A DNA stretch of 57,580 nt from Marivita sp. S6314 (GCF_023015985.1 NZ_JALKAO010000009.1:1-57580), one strand, 5' to 3'; numbered from the stretch's first letter, positions 27,634 to 36,455 are shown. Program-made: numbers and translations. The notes: generated by a model from the letters alone, not told the origin.

Positions 27634-27784
27634 TTAAAGAACTGCCTCAGGTTGGGTGGTCCGGTGGTCGTCTGTGTGACCTCGCGACGAAAATCTGGCA
27701 GGGTTCATGGAAAGTCAACGCCAAGCAGGCAAAAGTCACCGAAAAAGCAGGGCAGTGCGGCGCAGATACATGGCGCTACTCTTG

Positions 27785-27807
27785 GTGGTTCCTGCGGGGT
27801 GAACCAC
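27785..27807. promoter_or_regulatory. Inverted repeat upstream of thyX
   Basis: GTGGTTC, 9 nt, GAACCAC is a perfect 7-bp inverted repeat 44 nt before the thyX ATG, directly followed by GATATATAG, a possible -10. It may be an operator for thyX or for the divergent lipoprotein gene. The regulator is unknown. The rest of the 218-nt gap shows nothing else. Confidence 0.4.
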
Positions 27808-27851
27808 GATATATAGTCAGTCACGACTCATTCTTGTGGAAAGGAATCGCG

Positions 27852-28757
27852 ATGCCCCTGTCGTCGGAACACCAGGCCGAAATCGAAGCGCAACGCGCGG
27901 CACCGCAGCAGACATTGCGCGCGGTCAGCACCGGTATGGAAGGGCATCTTTATACCGCCTATCCGGTTCTGGATCATGGGTTTATTCGTGTGGTCGACTA
28001 TATGGGCGACGATTCCGCAATTTGTCAGGCGGCGCGCGTATCGTACGGCAAGGGCACGAAATCCGTACAGAATGACGAAGGGCTGATCCGGTATCTGATG
28101 CGTCATTGGCATTCGACGCCGTTCGAGATGTGCGAGATTAAACTTCACGTCAAGCTGCCGGTTTTTGTTGCGCGGCAATGGATTCGGCACCGCACCGCGA
28201 ACGTCAACGAGTACTCGGCCCGGTATTCGATCCTTGATCGCGAATTTTATATTCCCGCGCCCGAACATCTTGCGGCGCAGTCCGTCATCAACAACCAGGG
28301 CCGGGGTGCGGCGCTTGAGGGTGAAGAGGCGGATCGCGTGTTGCGGTATCTGCGCGATGACGCGATGCGCTGTTATGATCATTATGAAGAGATGATCAGC
28401 GATGAGGGTCAGCAAGGCCTGGCCCGGGAACTGGCCCGCATGAACCTGCCCGCGAATATCTACACGCAATGGTATTGGAAGGTCGATCTGCACAACCTGC
28501 TCCATTTCCTCCGACTCAGGGCAGATTCGCATGCGCAGTATGAAATAAGGGTTTACGCCGACGAAATTTGCAAAGTCGTCGCCGACTGGGTCCCCTTCGC
28601 TTACCGGGCCTTCGAAGATTACCGCATGGGCGGCGCGACCTTGTCATCCACCGCGCTGGAGTGCGTGCGGCGGATGCTGAAAGGCGAAACCGTCACGCAA
28701 GAAAACTCCGGAATGTCTAAGGGAGAATGGCGCGAGTTTGAAGCGACTTTGACATAA
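27852..28757 (+). CDS. thyX: FAD-dependent thymidylate synthase
   Basis: ThyX makes dTMP from dUMP with methylene-THF, FAD and NADPH. The 301-residue product has the ThyX motif [15 protein letters not shown] near residue 110, [13 protein letters not shown], and [23 protein letters not shown] at 27852 follows GGAAAGGAA; an in-frame start 18 nt upstream is less likely. No thyA is in the window. The gene is convergent with the YHS-domain gene. Confidence 0.95.
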   Translation: MPLSSEHQAEIEAQRAAPQQTLRAVSTGMEGHLYTAYPVLDHGFIRVVDYMGDDSAICQAARVSYGKGTKSVQNDEGLIRYLMRHWHSTPFEMCEIKLHVKLPVFVARQWIRHRTANVNEYSARYSILDREFYIPAPEHLAAQSVINNQGRGAALEGEEADRVLRYLRDDAMRCYDHYEEMISDEGQQGLARELARMNLPANIYTQWYWKVDLHNLLHFLRLRADSHAQYEIRVYADEICKVVADWVPFAYRAFEDYRMGGATLSSTALECVRRMLKGETVTQENSGMSKGEWREFEATLT

Positions 28758-28814
28758 AATTCGATGGGGCTCCTTGAATTTGCGCCAAGTTGCAGTGGGG
28801 ATGTGCCGACGGGT

Positions 28815-29264
28815 TTATCCAAGGATTCCCGGCCAGTTCGCCTCACCCTTGGCGATGTTGCCGGGGATGTCCTCGAGCCACAACTCGCGGGCGCGGAGGT
28901 TGGCGTTGAGGTAGAGTTTGTCCTCGTAGATTGTCCAGGCCTCGGGGGTTGTCGGCGCGAGGTAGCCGCGGGAGGCGGCGAAGGCGCAGTAGCCTCCGAA
29001 GGCGGGCGCGAAGGCGGTTGGGTTGGCCTGAAATGCGTCGGCAGAACTTTGATCGGCAAAACGCCACGTCGCGCCTTTATACTGAACGCTTCGGTCAGGG
29101 CTGCCGGCAACCGGGCCGTTTTGGGTGAAATATCCCACGGGGTCTGACCCGTCGATCGCGATGCCGGCCTCTTGGTAGATCTCGGGTTCGGCGGCGAATG
29201 CCGGTCGCGCGAGCAAAAGGGCCGGGGTGGCGAGGGTGAGTTTGACAAAGCTGCGGCGGTGCAT
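28815..29264 (-). CDS. Exported YHS-domain protein
   Basis: A 149-residue protein starting MHRRSFVKLTLATPALLLAR then PAFAA, a twin-arginine-type signal (RRSFVK). The mature part contains DPVGYFTQNG, YKGATWRFADQSSADAF and FAPAFGGYCAFAAS, the YHS domain. YHS proteins are linked to metals, but function is unproven. The start M26 of a longer frame was chosen because it gives the signal peptide. It is convergent with thyX. Confidence 0.85.
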   Translation of the reverse strand: MHRRSFVKLTLATPALLLARPAFAAEPEIYQEAGIAIDGSDPVGYFTQNGPVAGSPDRSVQYKGATWRFADQSSADAFQANPTAFAPAFGGYCAFAASRGYLAPTTPEAWTIYEDKLYLNANLRARELWLEDIPGNIAKGEANWPGILG

Positions 29265-29442
29265 CGGCGTTGGTCCTTTTTTAACACTTGTAAGCGATAG
29301 ATGGGGAAGCCGGAGCCCAAAAGAAGGAAACTGATACAATCATCCCGCAGCTGTGAAACGCTGTCATCGTCATCGCCCCCTTGGCATTGCGCTATGTCCC
29401 GCTTATAGGCACGGTCTGATCCCGAACAGCCGGAGGCCCATG

Positions 29443-30234
29443 ATGCAGGGCAGTGCCAATCTCAACATCATGATCAAAGCTGCGCGAAAGGCGGGCAGGT
29501 CATTGAACAAGGATTTTCGCGAAGTCGAAAACCTGCAGACCTCGGCTGCCAATGCAGAGAAATTTGTGGACCGCGCGCAGGCTGCGGCGTCTGACATCCT
29601 TCGTGAGGAGCTCACCTCTGCGCGTGGCACATATGGGTATCTTGAGCCGCGTGGTGAAACCGAAGGCGAGGATCCGACGCGCCGCTGGATCGTGAATGCG
29701 CTGGAGGGAGCGGGCAACTTTCTTCATGGTCAGCCTCATTTCGCGGTGACCATTGCGCTGGAACACAAGGGGCAGATCGTTTCTGCGGTGGTGTTCGATT
29801 CGGCCAAGGACGAAATGTTCTATGCCGAAAAAGGCCAGGGGGCCTGGCTGAATGACAACAAACGTGTGCGCGTTTCAAGCCGGGATCGTCTGGTTGACGC
29901 GATTGTCGCGCACGCGGTGCCACATGGTGTGAAGCGGACCTTGCCTGCGACGCTCAAGGATCTGGCGCGGGTGATGCCGGAATGCTCCGGACTGCGCGCC
30001 TCGGGATCGACGGCGCTGGATCTTGCCTATGTCGCGGCGGGTCGGTTTGACGGGTTCTGGCGGCGCGAGGCCTCGCGTCTGGAGCTTGCGGCGGGCCTGC
30101 TTATTGCCTCCGAAGCGGGTGCGCTGACGGAAGGGGTGCGTGCCGGGCAGAAGCCTTTGGAAGACGGCGCTGTGCTCTGCACCAACAACCAGCTGTTTTC
30201 CGCGCTTGCCAAGGTGATCCGGGCCACCGACTGA
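29443..30234 (+). CDS. Degenerate inositol monophosphatase-family protein
   Basis: A 263-residue protein clearly of the IMPase fold (MQGSANLNIMIKAARKAGRS, ALEHKGQIVSAVVFDSAKDE, FYAEKGQGAWLND). The metal-binding residues are lost: WIVNALEGAGNF replaces the family W-x-x-D-P-L-D-G-T-x-N-F, and REASRLELAAG replaces the usual W-D-x-A-A-G. The loop that should hold the catalytic Glu reads LEPRGE. It is probably not a Mg-dependent phosphatase; the frame is intact, so it is not a pseudogene. ATG at 29443 lies 6 nt after GGAGG. Confidence 0.85.
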   Translation: MQGSANLNIMIKAARKAGRSLNKDFREVENLQTSAANAEKFVDRAQAAASDILREELTSARGTYGYLEPRGETEGEDPTRRWIVNALEGAGNFLHGQPHFAVTIALEHKGQIVSAVVFDSAKDEMFYAEKGQGAWLNDNKRVRVSSRDRLVDAIVAHAVPHGVKRTLPATLKDLARVMPECSGLRASGSTALDLAYVAAGRFDGFWRREASRLELAAGLLIASEAGALTEGVRAGQKPLEDGAVLCTNNQLFSALAKVIRATD

Positions 30235-30300
30235 ACCAAGGCTGTTCCCCTTTTGCCGTGATGTGTATCATCGACGGACAATATCAGGGGGAGTGTGCAG

Positions 30301-31134
30301 ATGCGTCTCAGAGGTGTGCGGGGCAGCCGGAACATTGAAGATCGTCGGCGCAGCGGTCGCGGTGGCAAAGCCGGGATCGGTGGCGTGGGTCTTTTGGTGG
30401 TCTTGGCCATCGGGTATTTCGCCGGGATCGACGTCACGCCTTTGCTTCAGCAGACGTCGCAACAATCGCAGGCGCCGCGCGAACTGAGCGCGGAAGAAGA
30501 GCGTGCCGCTGAATTCACGTCTCGGGTATTGGCGACAACAGAAGAGGTCTGGGGCGAGATTTTCCCGGCGCAGGTGGGCCGGGCCTACAACGCCCCGGTG
30601 CTTGTTCTGTTTTCCGGCGCAACCGCGTCGCCCTGCGGGAATGCCAGCGGCGCAACCGGACCGTTTTATTGCCCTGCGGACCGCAAAGCGTATCTGGATA
30701 CCGAGTTTTTTGCGACCTTGTCGCGCCAGTTGGGGGCCCGGGGGGATTTTGCCGCCGCCTATGTGATCGCGCATGAAGTGGCGCACCATGTGCAAAACGA
30801 ACTGGGGATCCTTGGGCAGGTCAATGAGCGCCGACAGGTTGTTGGCGAAACCCAGGCAAACGCGCTGACCGTTCGGCTGGAGCTGCAAGCCGATTGCCTG
30901 TCCGGTGTCTGGGCGCGGTCGGTTGATGGGTTGCTGGAGCCCGGCGACCTTGAAGAGGCGTTGAACGCGGCGCGCATGATCGGGGACGATCATTTGCAGA
31001 GACGCGCCGGTCGCGTGCCGCAGCCACACACGTTCACGCATGGCACCTCGGAACAGCGGTCGCGCTGGTTTGCCACCGGGTATCAGACCGGTGATCTGCG
31101 CAGTTGCGACACGTTTGGTGCCCAAAGGCTCTGA
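30301..31134 (+). CDS. Neutral zinc metallopeptidase (YpfJ family)
   Basis: A 277-residue membrane-anchored protein of the Zn_peptidase (YpfJ) family. It has an Arg-rich N-terminus (MRLRGVRGSRNIEDRR), one membrane segment (GVGLLVVLAIGYFAGI), and a periplasmic domain with the zinc motif AYVIAHEVAHHVQNELG near residue 160. LELQADCLSGVWA, the expected third-ligand helix, follows. Substrates are unknown. ATG follows AGGGGGAG at 7 nt. It lies 1 nt before the phosphatase gene. Confidence 0.9.
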   Translation: MRLRGVRGSRNIEDRRRSGRGGKAGIGGVGLLVVLAIGYFAGIDVTPLLQQTSQQSQAPRELSAEEERAAEFTSRVLATTEEVWGEIFPAQVGRAYNAPVLVLFSGATASPCGNASGATGPFYCPADRKAYLDTEFFATLSRQLGARGDFAAAYVIAHEVAHHVQNELGILGQVNERRQVVGETQANALTVRLELQADCLSGVWARSVDGLLEPGDLEEALNAARMIGDDHLQRRAGRVPQPHTFTHGTSEQRSRWFATGYQTGDLRSCDTFGAQRL

Positions 31135-31135
31135 C

Positions 31136-31654
31136 ATGGTGATCTACGCGGTTCCGGTCGGGCAGGGCATTCTTGGGATTTCGCCAATCCCGGGGGGCAC
31201 GGGCGACTATGCCGGAGACGTGCGGCATCTGACCGAATGGAAACCTGCAATCGTGATGTCCCTGGTGACCGAGGTCGAACTGGTGGCGGCCGGGGCGGCA
31301 GGGTTGTGGCGCGATCTTGTCGATGGGGGCACGCGCTGGGAACATCTTCCGATCACCGATTTCGGGGTGCCGGATGACGCGTTTGTGGAGGCTTGGCCGG
31401 ATGTCAGCGCGCATGCGCGGCGCGCGCTGAGGGGGGGCGGGCGGATCCTGATCCATTGTCGGGGCGGGTGCGGACGGTCCGGCATGGTGGCGCTGCGATT
31501 GATGATCGAGACAGGTGACGCGCCGGACGATGCGTTGCGGCGGTTGCGGGCGGTGCGGTCCTGCGCTGTTGAAACCGACGCGCAACTGAACTGGGCGCTT
31601 GAGGCGCGACGGGAACCGGCTGTGTTCCTGCGCCATGCGGACGATTTGGACTGA
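31136..31654 (+). CDS. Dual-specificity-type protein phosphatase
   Basis: A 172-residue protein with the CX5R signature ILIHCRGGCGRSGMVALRLM near residue 102 and an upstream WKPAIVMSLVTEVEL and ITDFGVPDD, where the Asp of the general acid loop would lie. This is the cysteine-dependent protein-tyrosine phosphatase fold. The start (ATG at 31136) is 1 nt after the peptidase stop; a longer frame inside that gene is rejected. The substrate is unknown. The SRP RNA follows on the other strand. Confidence 0.87.
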   Translation: MVIYAVPVGQGILGISPIPGGTGDYAGDVRHLTEWKPAIVMSLVTEVELVAAGAAGLWRDLVDGGTRWEHLPITDFGVPDDAFVEAWPDVSAHARRALRGGGRILIHCRGGCGRSGMVALRLMIETGDAPDDALRRLRAVRSCAVETDAQLNWALEARREPAVFLRHADDLD

Positions 31655-31777
31655 CCTTCGCCCAGACGCCATGATTGCGTGGATGTGGGCGGTTACGCAC
31701 ATGCGCTGGAGTTGCGCGGGCGGATACGGTTGCCCGGCCATCGCTGTACAATGCAGAGCTCTCGTGCAGTGGGGAAA

Positions 31778-31877
31778 AGTGAGAGGCTGGACAACGACCC
31801 AAGCGGGGCTCGTTACGGCTGCTTCCTTCCGGATCTGACCGGGTTGGCGAGGCGCTCGCCCGCGCCAACCTCTCGGG
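31778..31877 (-). ncRNA. ffs: Signal recognition particle RNA, small bacterial type
   Basis: On the minus strand the conserved domain IV, GGTCAGATCCGGAAGGAAGC followed by AGCC, is plain, and the ends pair: GAGAGGTTGG with CCAGCCTCTC. The transcript ends in CACTTTTCCCC. This is the 4.5S-type RNA that binds Ffh for membrane targeting. The exact ends are estimates. It lies against the direction of both neighbours in a 342-nt gap (31655-31996) without any other gene. TTGCAA and TTATCT upstream, 16 nt apart, could be its promoter, but the fit is weak. Confidence 0.9.
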
Positions 31878-31996
31878 GGTGAGATAAGCCTCCGGTCCGC
31901 GAATTGCAAGAGCCCCTTTGGTGTGCCCTCCGGGCGTGTGCATTGCCCTTTTCAGTCTGCCGTGGCATCGCGGAGACCCACAGAGTCGGAGCAGAT

Positions 31997-32965
31997 ATGC
32001 GCAATGCGGAACAGGTGACATTCGGAGGGTCGGCGCTCGACCGGGCGGCAGAGCTGCGGGGAAATATTCCGGCGCTGGCCGCGGCGCTGCAGGATGCCGC
32101 AACCCGGACAATCCTTTTGTGGCGCGGCAAACCGCTTGTCACCGGCACGGCTGGAACGCGAACGCTGGTTCGGCTTCCGTTGGATCATCCGGTGCTGCGC
32201 CATGCCGAGGTGCCGCCGATCCTGCTGGGACGCGAAGAGGGCGCGGTGCGATTCGCGCATGACATTTCGTCCTGGGTGCCCGAGCAGGATATCAGCGAGG
32301 TTGGCGCGTTCATTGACACAAGTGAACAGCGCCATCCGCTTTTGCCCGACGATCACGGCTTTGCAGAGCTGCGCAGCGTGATGACGGCGCTGACGCCGCG
32401 GGATGCGGAGTTGGCGGCGACGGCCAAGGCGATTCTGGGATGGCATGAGACGCACGGGTTTTGCGCGCGTTGCGGTGCGCCCAGTGATGTCACACAGGCC
32501 GGATGGCAGCGGGTGTGCCAGGCCTGTGGCGGCAGTCATTTCCCGCGCACCGATCCGGTGGTGATCATGCTGATTACCCGTGGCAACCGGGTGCTGCTGG
32601 GGCGTTCGCCGGGCTGGCCCGAGGGCATGTATTCCTGCCTTGCGGGGTTCGTGGAACCCGGTGAGACGATCGAGGCCGCGGTGCGGCGCGAAGTCTGGGA
32701 GGAGGCAGGGGTGCGCGTGGGCGCGGTGCGCTACCTGTCCAGCCAGCCCTGGCCCTTTCCGGCGTCGCTGATGTTTGGCTGTCATGGCGACGCGCTGACC
32801 GAGGAGATCACGATTGATCCGGTCGAGATTGAAGACGCGATTTGGGTCAGCCGCGAAGAGATCATGGATGCCTTTGCCGGGCGGCGTGACGGGCTGTTGC
32901 CCGCCCGAAAAGGGGCCATCGCACATTTTTTACTGCGCAATTGGGTTGCCGACACGTTGGATTGA
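31997..32965 (+). CDS. nudC: NAD(+) diphosphatase / NudC-like Nudix hydrolase
   Basis: NudC cleaves NADH and can decap NAD-capped RNA. The 322-residue product has a four-cysteine zinc ribbon (FCARCG and VCQACGG near residue 155). The Nudix box GFVEPGETIEAAVRREVWEE ends in AGV, and the NADH-specific SQPWPFPASLM follows. ATG at 31997 was chosen over a longer frame that would overlap the SRP RNA. The neighbours give no hint of regulation. Confidence 0.94.
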   Translation: MRNAEQVTFGGSALDRAAELRGNIPALAAALQDAATRTILLWRGKPLVTGTAGTRTLVRLPLDHPVLRHAEVPPILLGREEGAVRFAHDISSWVPEQDISEVGAFIDTSEQRHPLLPDDHGFAELRSVMTALTPRDAELAATAKAILGWHETHGFCARCGAPSDVTQAGWQRVCQACGGSHFPRTDPVVIMLITRGNRVLLGRSPGWPEGMYSCLAGFVEPGETIEAAVRREVWEEAGVRVGAVRYLSSQPWPFPASLMFGCHGDALTEEITIDPVEIEDAIWVSREEIMDAFAGRRDGLLPARKGAIAHFLLRNWVADTLD

Positions 32966-33003
32966 CGCAACTCTGGTAGGAGCGAACGAAAAGGGACGGC
33001 CCC

Positions 33004-33471
33004 ATGCAAGTGACGGCAACGGAAGATGTTGCAGCCCCGATTGAGCACGTGTTTGCAGAGTTGACGGCGTTTGATGCGCTGGAGCGGCAGGCGTTGCGGC
33101 GCGGGATCGATGTGCGCCGCACGTTTCGTGGCGCGCTGCCGAATATCGACGAGGGCTGGGAGGCGAAGTTTCGGTTTCGCGGCAAAGACCGGACCGCGCA
33201 GGTGACCCTTCAAAGCCATGAGGCCCCGCAATTCCTGCGCTTTGGCGGCGTGTCCGGTGGGCTTGAGACCGACACGCAAATCGAGCTGGTGCCGATGTCG
33301 CCGAACCGCACGCGGGTGACTGTCGTGCTCAAGATGAAGCCAAACACGCTGTCGGCGCGTCTGTTGGTTCAGTCCTTCAAACTGGCACGGTCCAGTATCA
33401 ACAAAAGGTTCAAGAAACGTATGTCGCATTACGCAAAAGAGATCGAAGCCAAGCTGGCGAAAACGGCATGA
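33004..33471 (+). CDS. SRPBCC-family protein
   Basis: A 155-residue START/SRPBCC-type protein: the N-terminal VTATEDVAAPIEHVFAELTA and the later RTRVTVVLKMKPNTLSARLL with a long C-terminal helix fit the helix-grip fold, which often binds hydrophobic ligands. No catalytic residues can be named. It overlaps the following DUF4198 gene by 4 nt. Confidence 0.82.
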   Translation: MQVTATEDVAAPIEHVFAELTAFDALERQALRRGIDVRRTFRGALPNIDEGWEAKFRFRGKDRTAQVTLQSHEAPQFLRFGGVSGGLETDTQIELVPMSPNRTRVTVVLKMKPNTLSARLLVQSFKLARSSINKRFKKRMSHYAKEIEAKLAKTA

Positions 33472-34274
33472 GCCTGCGTCGCGGCCTGTTCGCCGCCTGT
33501 CTCGCAATGCTGCCCGCCATGGTTGGGGCGCATGAGTTCTGGATCGAACCGGACGCCTACCAGGTGGCTCCGGGCGACACGATGACTGCGCAGTTGCGGG
33601 TTGGTGAGACATTTGGCGGATCGGTTCAGTCCTACCTGCCGCGCAATTTTCAACGCTTCGATCTGCGCTGCAACGGTGCGACCTCCAAGGTGACGGGGCG
33701 CGCGGGGGACCGTCCGGCCTTGTCGGTCACGGCGCCCGGCGACGGGTTGTGCGTGGTGATCCACCAGACACGGTATTTCGCGTTGACCTACGAGACGTGG
33801 CAGAAATTTGTGAATTTCGTCGAGCACAAGGATTTCCGGTCGGCGATTGCCGATCACCGGGCACGGGGCTTGCCGGAAAAAGACTTCACCGAACAATACA
33901 GCCGCTATGCCAAGAGCCTGATTGCCGTGGGCAGCGGACGCGGCGCGGACGGGCCGGTTGGGCTTACGACCGAGATCGTGGCCGAGGCAAACCCGTATAC
34001 GGACAATCTGTCCGGGGGCATGCCGGTACAGGTGTTGTTCAAGGGGCGTCCCCGGGCCGATGCGCAGGTGGAGTTGTTTGCCAAATCGCCAGGTGGCCGC
34101 GTCACGGTGAGTTTGCATCGGACTGATGGTCAGGGACGGGCGCGATTGCCGGTCAAACCCGGCCATTCCTACCTTGTCGATGCCGTGGTGCTGCGCCCGG
34201 TCACACCGCGTCAGGACGGTGATCCGGTCTGGGAAACGCTTTGGGCGTCGCTGACGTTTTCGGTGCCCGGCTAG
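33468..34274 (+). CDS. DUF4198 periplasmic protein
   Basis: A 268-residue exported protein. A signal peptide (GLFAACLAMLPAMVGA) leads directly to HEFWIEPDAYQV, the hallmark start of DUF4198 mature proteins with a near N-terminal His. It continues with the carboxypeptidase-regulatory-like segment (GMPVQVLFKGRPRADAQVEL). DUF4198 genes are often near metal transporters, but none is here. It is coupled by 4 nt to the SRPBCC gene; a hairpin array follows. Confidence 0.87.
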   Translation: MSLRRGLFAACLAMLPAMVGAHEFWIEPDAYQVAPGDTMTAQLRVGETFGGSVQSYLPRNFQRFDLRCNGATSKVTGRAGDRPALSVTAPGDGLCVVIHQTRYFALTYETWQKFVNFVEHKDFRSAIADHRARGLPEKDFTEQYSRYAKSLIAVGSGRGADGPVGLTTEIVAEANPYTDNLSGGMPVQVLFKGRPRADAQVELFAKSPGGRVTVSLHRTDGQGRARLPVKPGHSYLVDAVVLRPVTPRQDGDPVWETLWASLTFSVPG

Positions 34275-34278
34275 GGGG

Positions 34279-34339
34279 GCGGATGCGAGGACGCATCCGC
34301 GTGTTTGCGTGGACGCAAACACCGTCCCGAGACGGTGTT
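34279..34339. repeat. Array of three 9-bp hairpins between convergent genes
   Basis: Three 22-nt hairpins, each a perfect 9-bp stem with a 4-nt loop: GCGGATGCG-AGGA (34279-34300), GTGTTTGCG-TGGA (34301-34322) and AACACCGTC-CCGA (34318-34339). The first two abut exactly, the third overlaps the second by 5 nt. They fill the whole gap between a DUF4198 gene and the hemC stop. There is no T-run. Confidence 0.8.
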
Positions 34340-35301
34340 TAGCTGTCGTGCCAATCAAAAAAGCCAGGGCCCGCGCGTTCCAGCAAGGTCTGGGCCAAGG
34401 CTTGGCCAAGGCTGACCCCGTCTGAGATGGGGCCACGCACCTCGTCGGTGTGCGACACCGATCCGTCCGGCCGCAGCACTTCGCCCCGCAGGTGCAATGT
34501 GTCGCCGTGCAATTCTGCGAGCCCGGCAATCGGGGTTTCACAGGACCCGTCGAGCGCCGCAAGAAAGGCGCGTTCTGCGGCCAATCGCTGACCGGTTTCG
34601 GTGTTGTGAATCGCCGCAAGCATGTCCTTGGCCCTGTCGTCATCCGCTCGGCGTTCGATACCGATGGCCCCTTGCGCGATAGCGGGCAGCATGTCGGTTG
34701 TCTCGATCGGGGTTTTTGGCACGTCGTCCATCTTCAGGCGGTTGAGACCTGCCATCGCCAGAAAGGTGCAGGACGCCACTCCTTCGTCGAGCTTCTTCAG
34801 CCGTGTCTGCAGGTTTCCGCGAAACTCTACCACGTTCAGATCGGGACGGCGGTTCATCAGTTGTGCGCGGCGGCGCAGCGAAGACGTGCCGACGATGGCG
34901 CCCTCGGGCAGGTCGGCGATGCGGGTCTGGTTTGGCGAAACAAACGCATCCCGCACGTCTTCGCGGGGCAGGTAGGTGTCGAGCAGCAACCCGTCCGGCT
35001 GGACCACGGGCATGTCCTTCATCGAGTGCACGGCAATGTCGATGCGGCCATCGATCATCGCCTCTTCGATTTCCTTGGTGAAAAGCCCCTTGTTCCCGAT
35101 TTCCTTCAGCGGGCGGTCGGCATCAATCAGGGCGCGGTTGTCGCCGGTCGTTTTGATCGGGACGATGTTAAACGCCTCAAAAGGCAAGTTAAATGCCGCC
35201 GCAAGGCGCGCGCGCGTTTCATAGGCCTGGGCCAGAGCCAAAGGCGATCCACGGGTGCCGATGTTCAGCGGTTGGTCGGGGGAGGGCAGGTTTATCGTCA
35301 T
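34339..35301 (-). CDS. hemC: Porphobilinogen deaminase (hydroxymethylbilane synthase)
   Basis: HemC joins four porphobilinogens into hydroxymethylbilane. The 320-residue product has LNIGTRGSPLALAQAYETRA, AVHSMKDMPVV, VGTSSLRRRAQLMNRRPDL, and DGSCETPIAG, where the Cys holds the dipyrromethane cofactor. The start MTINLPSP was chosen; a longer frame would read into the promoter. It is divergent from hemE across 101 nt that contain a PpsR-type site. Confidence 0.95.
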   Translation of the reverse strand: MTINLPSPDQPLNIGTRGSPLALAQAYETRARLAAAFNLPFEAFNIVPIKTTGDNRALIDADRPLKEIGNKGLFTKEIEEAMIDGRIDIAVHSMKDMPVVQPDGLLLDTYLPREDVRDAFVSPNQTRIADLPEGAIVGTSSLRRRAQLMNRRPDLNVVEFRGNLQTRLKKLDEGVASCTFLAMAGLNRLKMDDVPKTPIETTDMLPAIAQGAIGIERRADDDRAKDMLAAIHNTETGQRLAAERAFLAALDGSCETPIAGLAELHGDTLHLRGEVLRPDGSVSHTDEVRGPISDGVSLGQALAQTLLERAGPGFFDWHDS

Positions 35302-35318
35302 AAAACGATCTTTAGATG

Positions 35319-35336
35319 TGTAAACTTGTCCTGACA
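35319..35336. promoter_or_regulatory. PpsR/CrtJ-type site between hemC and hemE
   Basis: TGTAAACTTGTCCTGACA fits TGT-N12-ACA exactly. In Rhodobacter the redox and light repressor PpsR binds this motif, and hemC and hemE are among its reported targets. It lies 17 nt before the hemC start and 66 nt before hemE, where it could cover both promoters. That a PpsR protein exists in this organism is not seen here. Confidence 0.5.
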
Positions 35337-35402
35337 ACCATGCTTATCTTGACATATCGTTTCCAAGGGGTGATCCGAGGTGGACGAAGACAAGGAATGA
35401 TC

Positions 35403-36437
35403 ATGGCCGAGACGAAAACCATCCTGCGCGCGCTTGCAGGAGAGACCCTCCCGACACCTCCGATCTGGATGATGCGTCAGGCCGGGCGATACCTTCCCGA
35501 ATACCGCGCCACGCGGGCACAGGCGGGGGATTTCCTGTCGCTGTGTTACAATTCTGAGCTGGCTGCCGAAGTGACATTGCAGCCGATCCGTCGCTACGGA
35601 TTTGATGCGGCGATCCTGTTTGCCGATATTTTGCTGCTGCCGCAGGCGCTGGGCGCGGATCTGTGGTTTGTCACCGGCGAAGGCCCGCGTCTGTCGACGA
35701 TCACGACCCAGGCAGAGTTCGACAAGCTGGGATCGGGCGAAATGATCCACGACACGCTGAACCCGATTTACGAGACCGTGCGTATCCTGCGCCGCGAATT
35801 GCCGGAAGAGACGACCTTGATCGGCTTTGCCGGGGCGCCGTGGACCGTGGCGACCTACATGATCGCCGGGCGCGGCACACCGGATCAGGGGCCCGCGCAC
35901 GCGCTCAAAGAAGAAAACCGTGCCTTGTTCGAGGCGATTCTTGAGCGGCTGACCGAAAGCACCATTGACTACCTGTCCAAGCAGATCGAGGCGGGTGCGG
36001 AAGTCGTGAAAATTTTCGACAGCTGGGCTGGGTCGCTCAAGGGCGAGGATTTCCAGCGCTATGCGCTTTACCCGGCCAAGGTGATCACCGAGGAAATCAA
36101 GAAACGCCATCCCGGCATCCCGGTCATCGCGTTCCCGCGTCAGGCGGGGGACAATTACATCGGCTTCCACGCCGCAACCGGTGCGGATTGTGTGGCGGTT
36201 GATGACAGCGTCAGCCCGGACTGGGTGGCCGAGCATGTGCAGCCGGGCGGCTGTGTGCAGGGCAATCTGGCGTCCAAGCATATGGTGACCGGGGGCCAGG
36301 CACTTGTCGATGAAACCCGCGCTGTTGTTGCGGCGCTCAAGAACGGGCCGCACATCTTTAACCTTGGGCACGGCATCACACCGGATGCGGATCCCGAAAA
36401 CGTGCAGTTGATGATCGACACTGTCCGCAACGGCTAA
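35403..36437 (+). CDS. hemE: Uroporphyrinogen decarboxylase
   Basis: HemE converts uroporphyrinogen III to coproporphyrinogen III. The 344-residue product has the signature [20 protein letters not shown] near residue 20, [12 protein letters not shown] (catalytic Asp), [16 protein letters not shown], and [19 protein letters not shown] at 35403 follows AAGGA at 6 nt; earlier in-frame starts are less well placed. It is divergent from hemC and followed by a convergent transporter. Confidence 0.95.
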   Translation: MAETKTILRALAGETLPTPPIWMMRQAGRYLPEYRATRAQAGDFLSLCYNSELAAEVTLQPIRRYGFDAAILFADILLLPQALGADLWFVTGEGPRLSTITTQAEFDKLGSGEMIHDTLNPIYETVRILRRELPEETTLIGFAGAPWTVATYMIAGRGTPDQGPAHALKEENRALFEAILERLTESTIDYLSKQIEAGAEVVKIFDSWAGSLKGEDFQRYALYPAKVITEEIKKRHPGIPVIAFPRQAGDNYIGFHAATGADCVAVDDSVSPDWVAEHVQPGGCVQGNLASKHMVTGGQALVDETRAVVAALKNGPHIFNLGHGITPDADPENVQLMIDTVRNG

Positions 36438-36455
36438 GACCCGTGCGGCCTGTGA

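Noticed and set aside
29443-30234. Pseudogene of inositol monophosphatase
   Set aside because: The frame is intact with a good start and normal length; only the catalytic residues have changed, so it is kept as a gene.
31778-31877. SRP RNA on the plus strand
   Set aside because: The conserved GGAAGGAAGC block and the T-run appear only when the minus strand is read.
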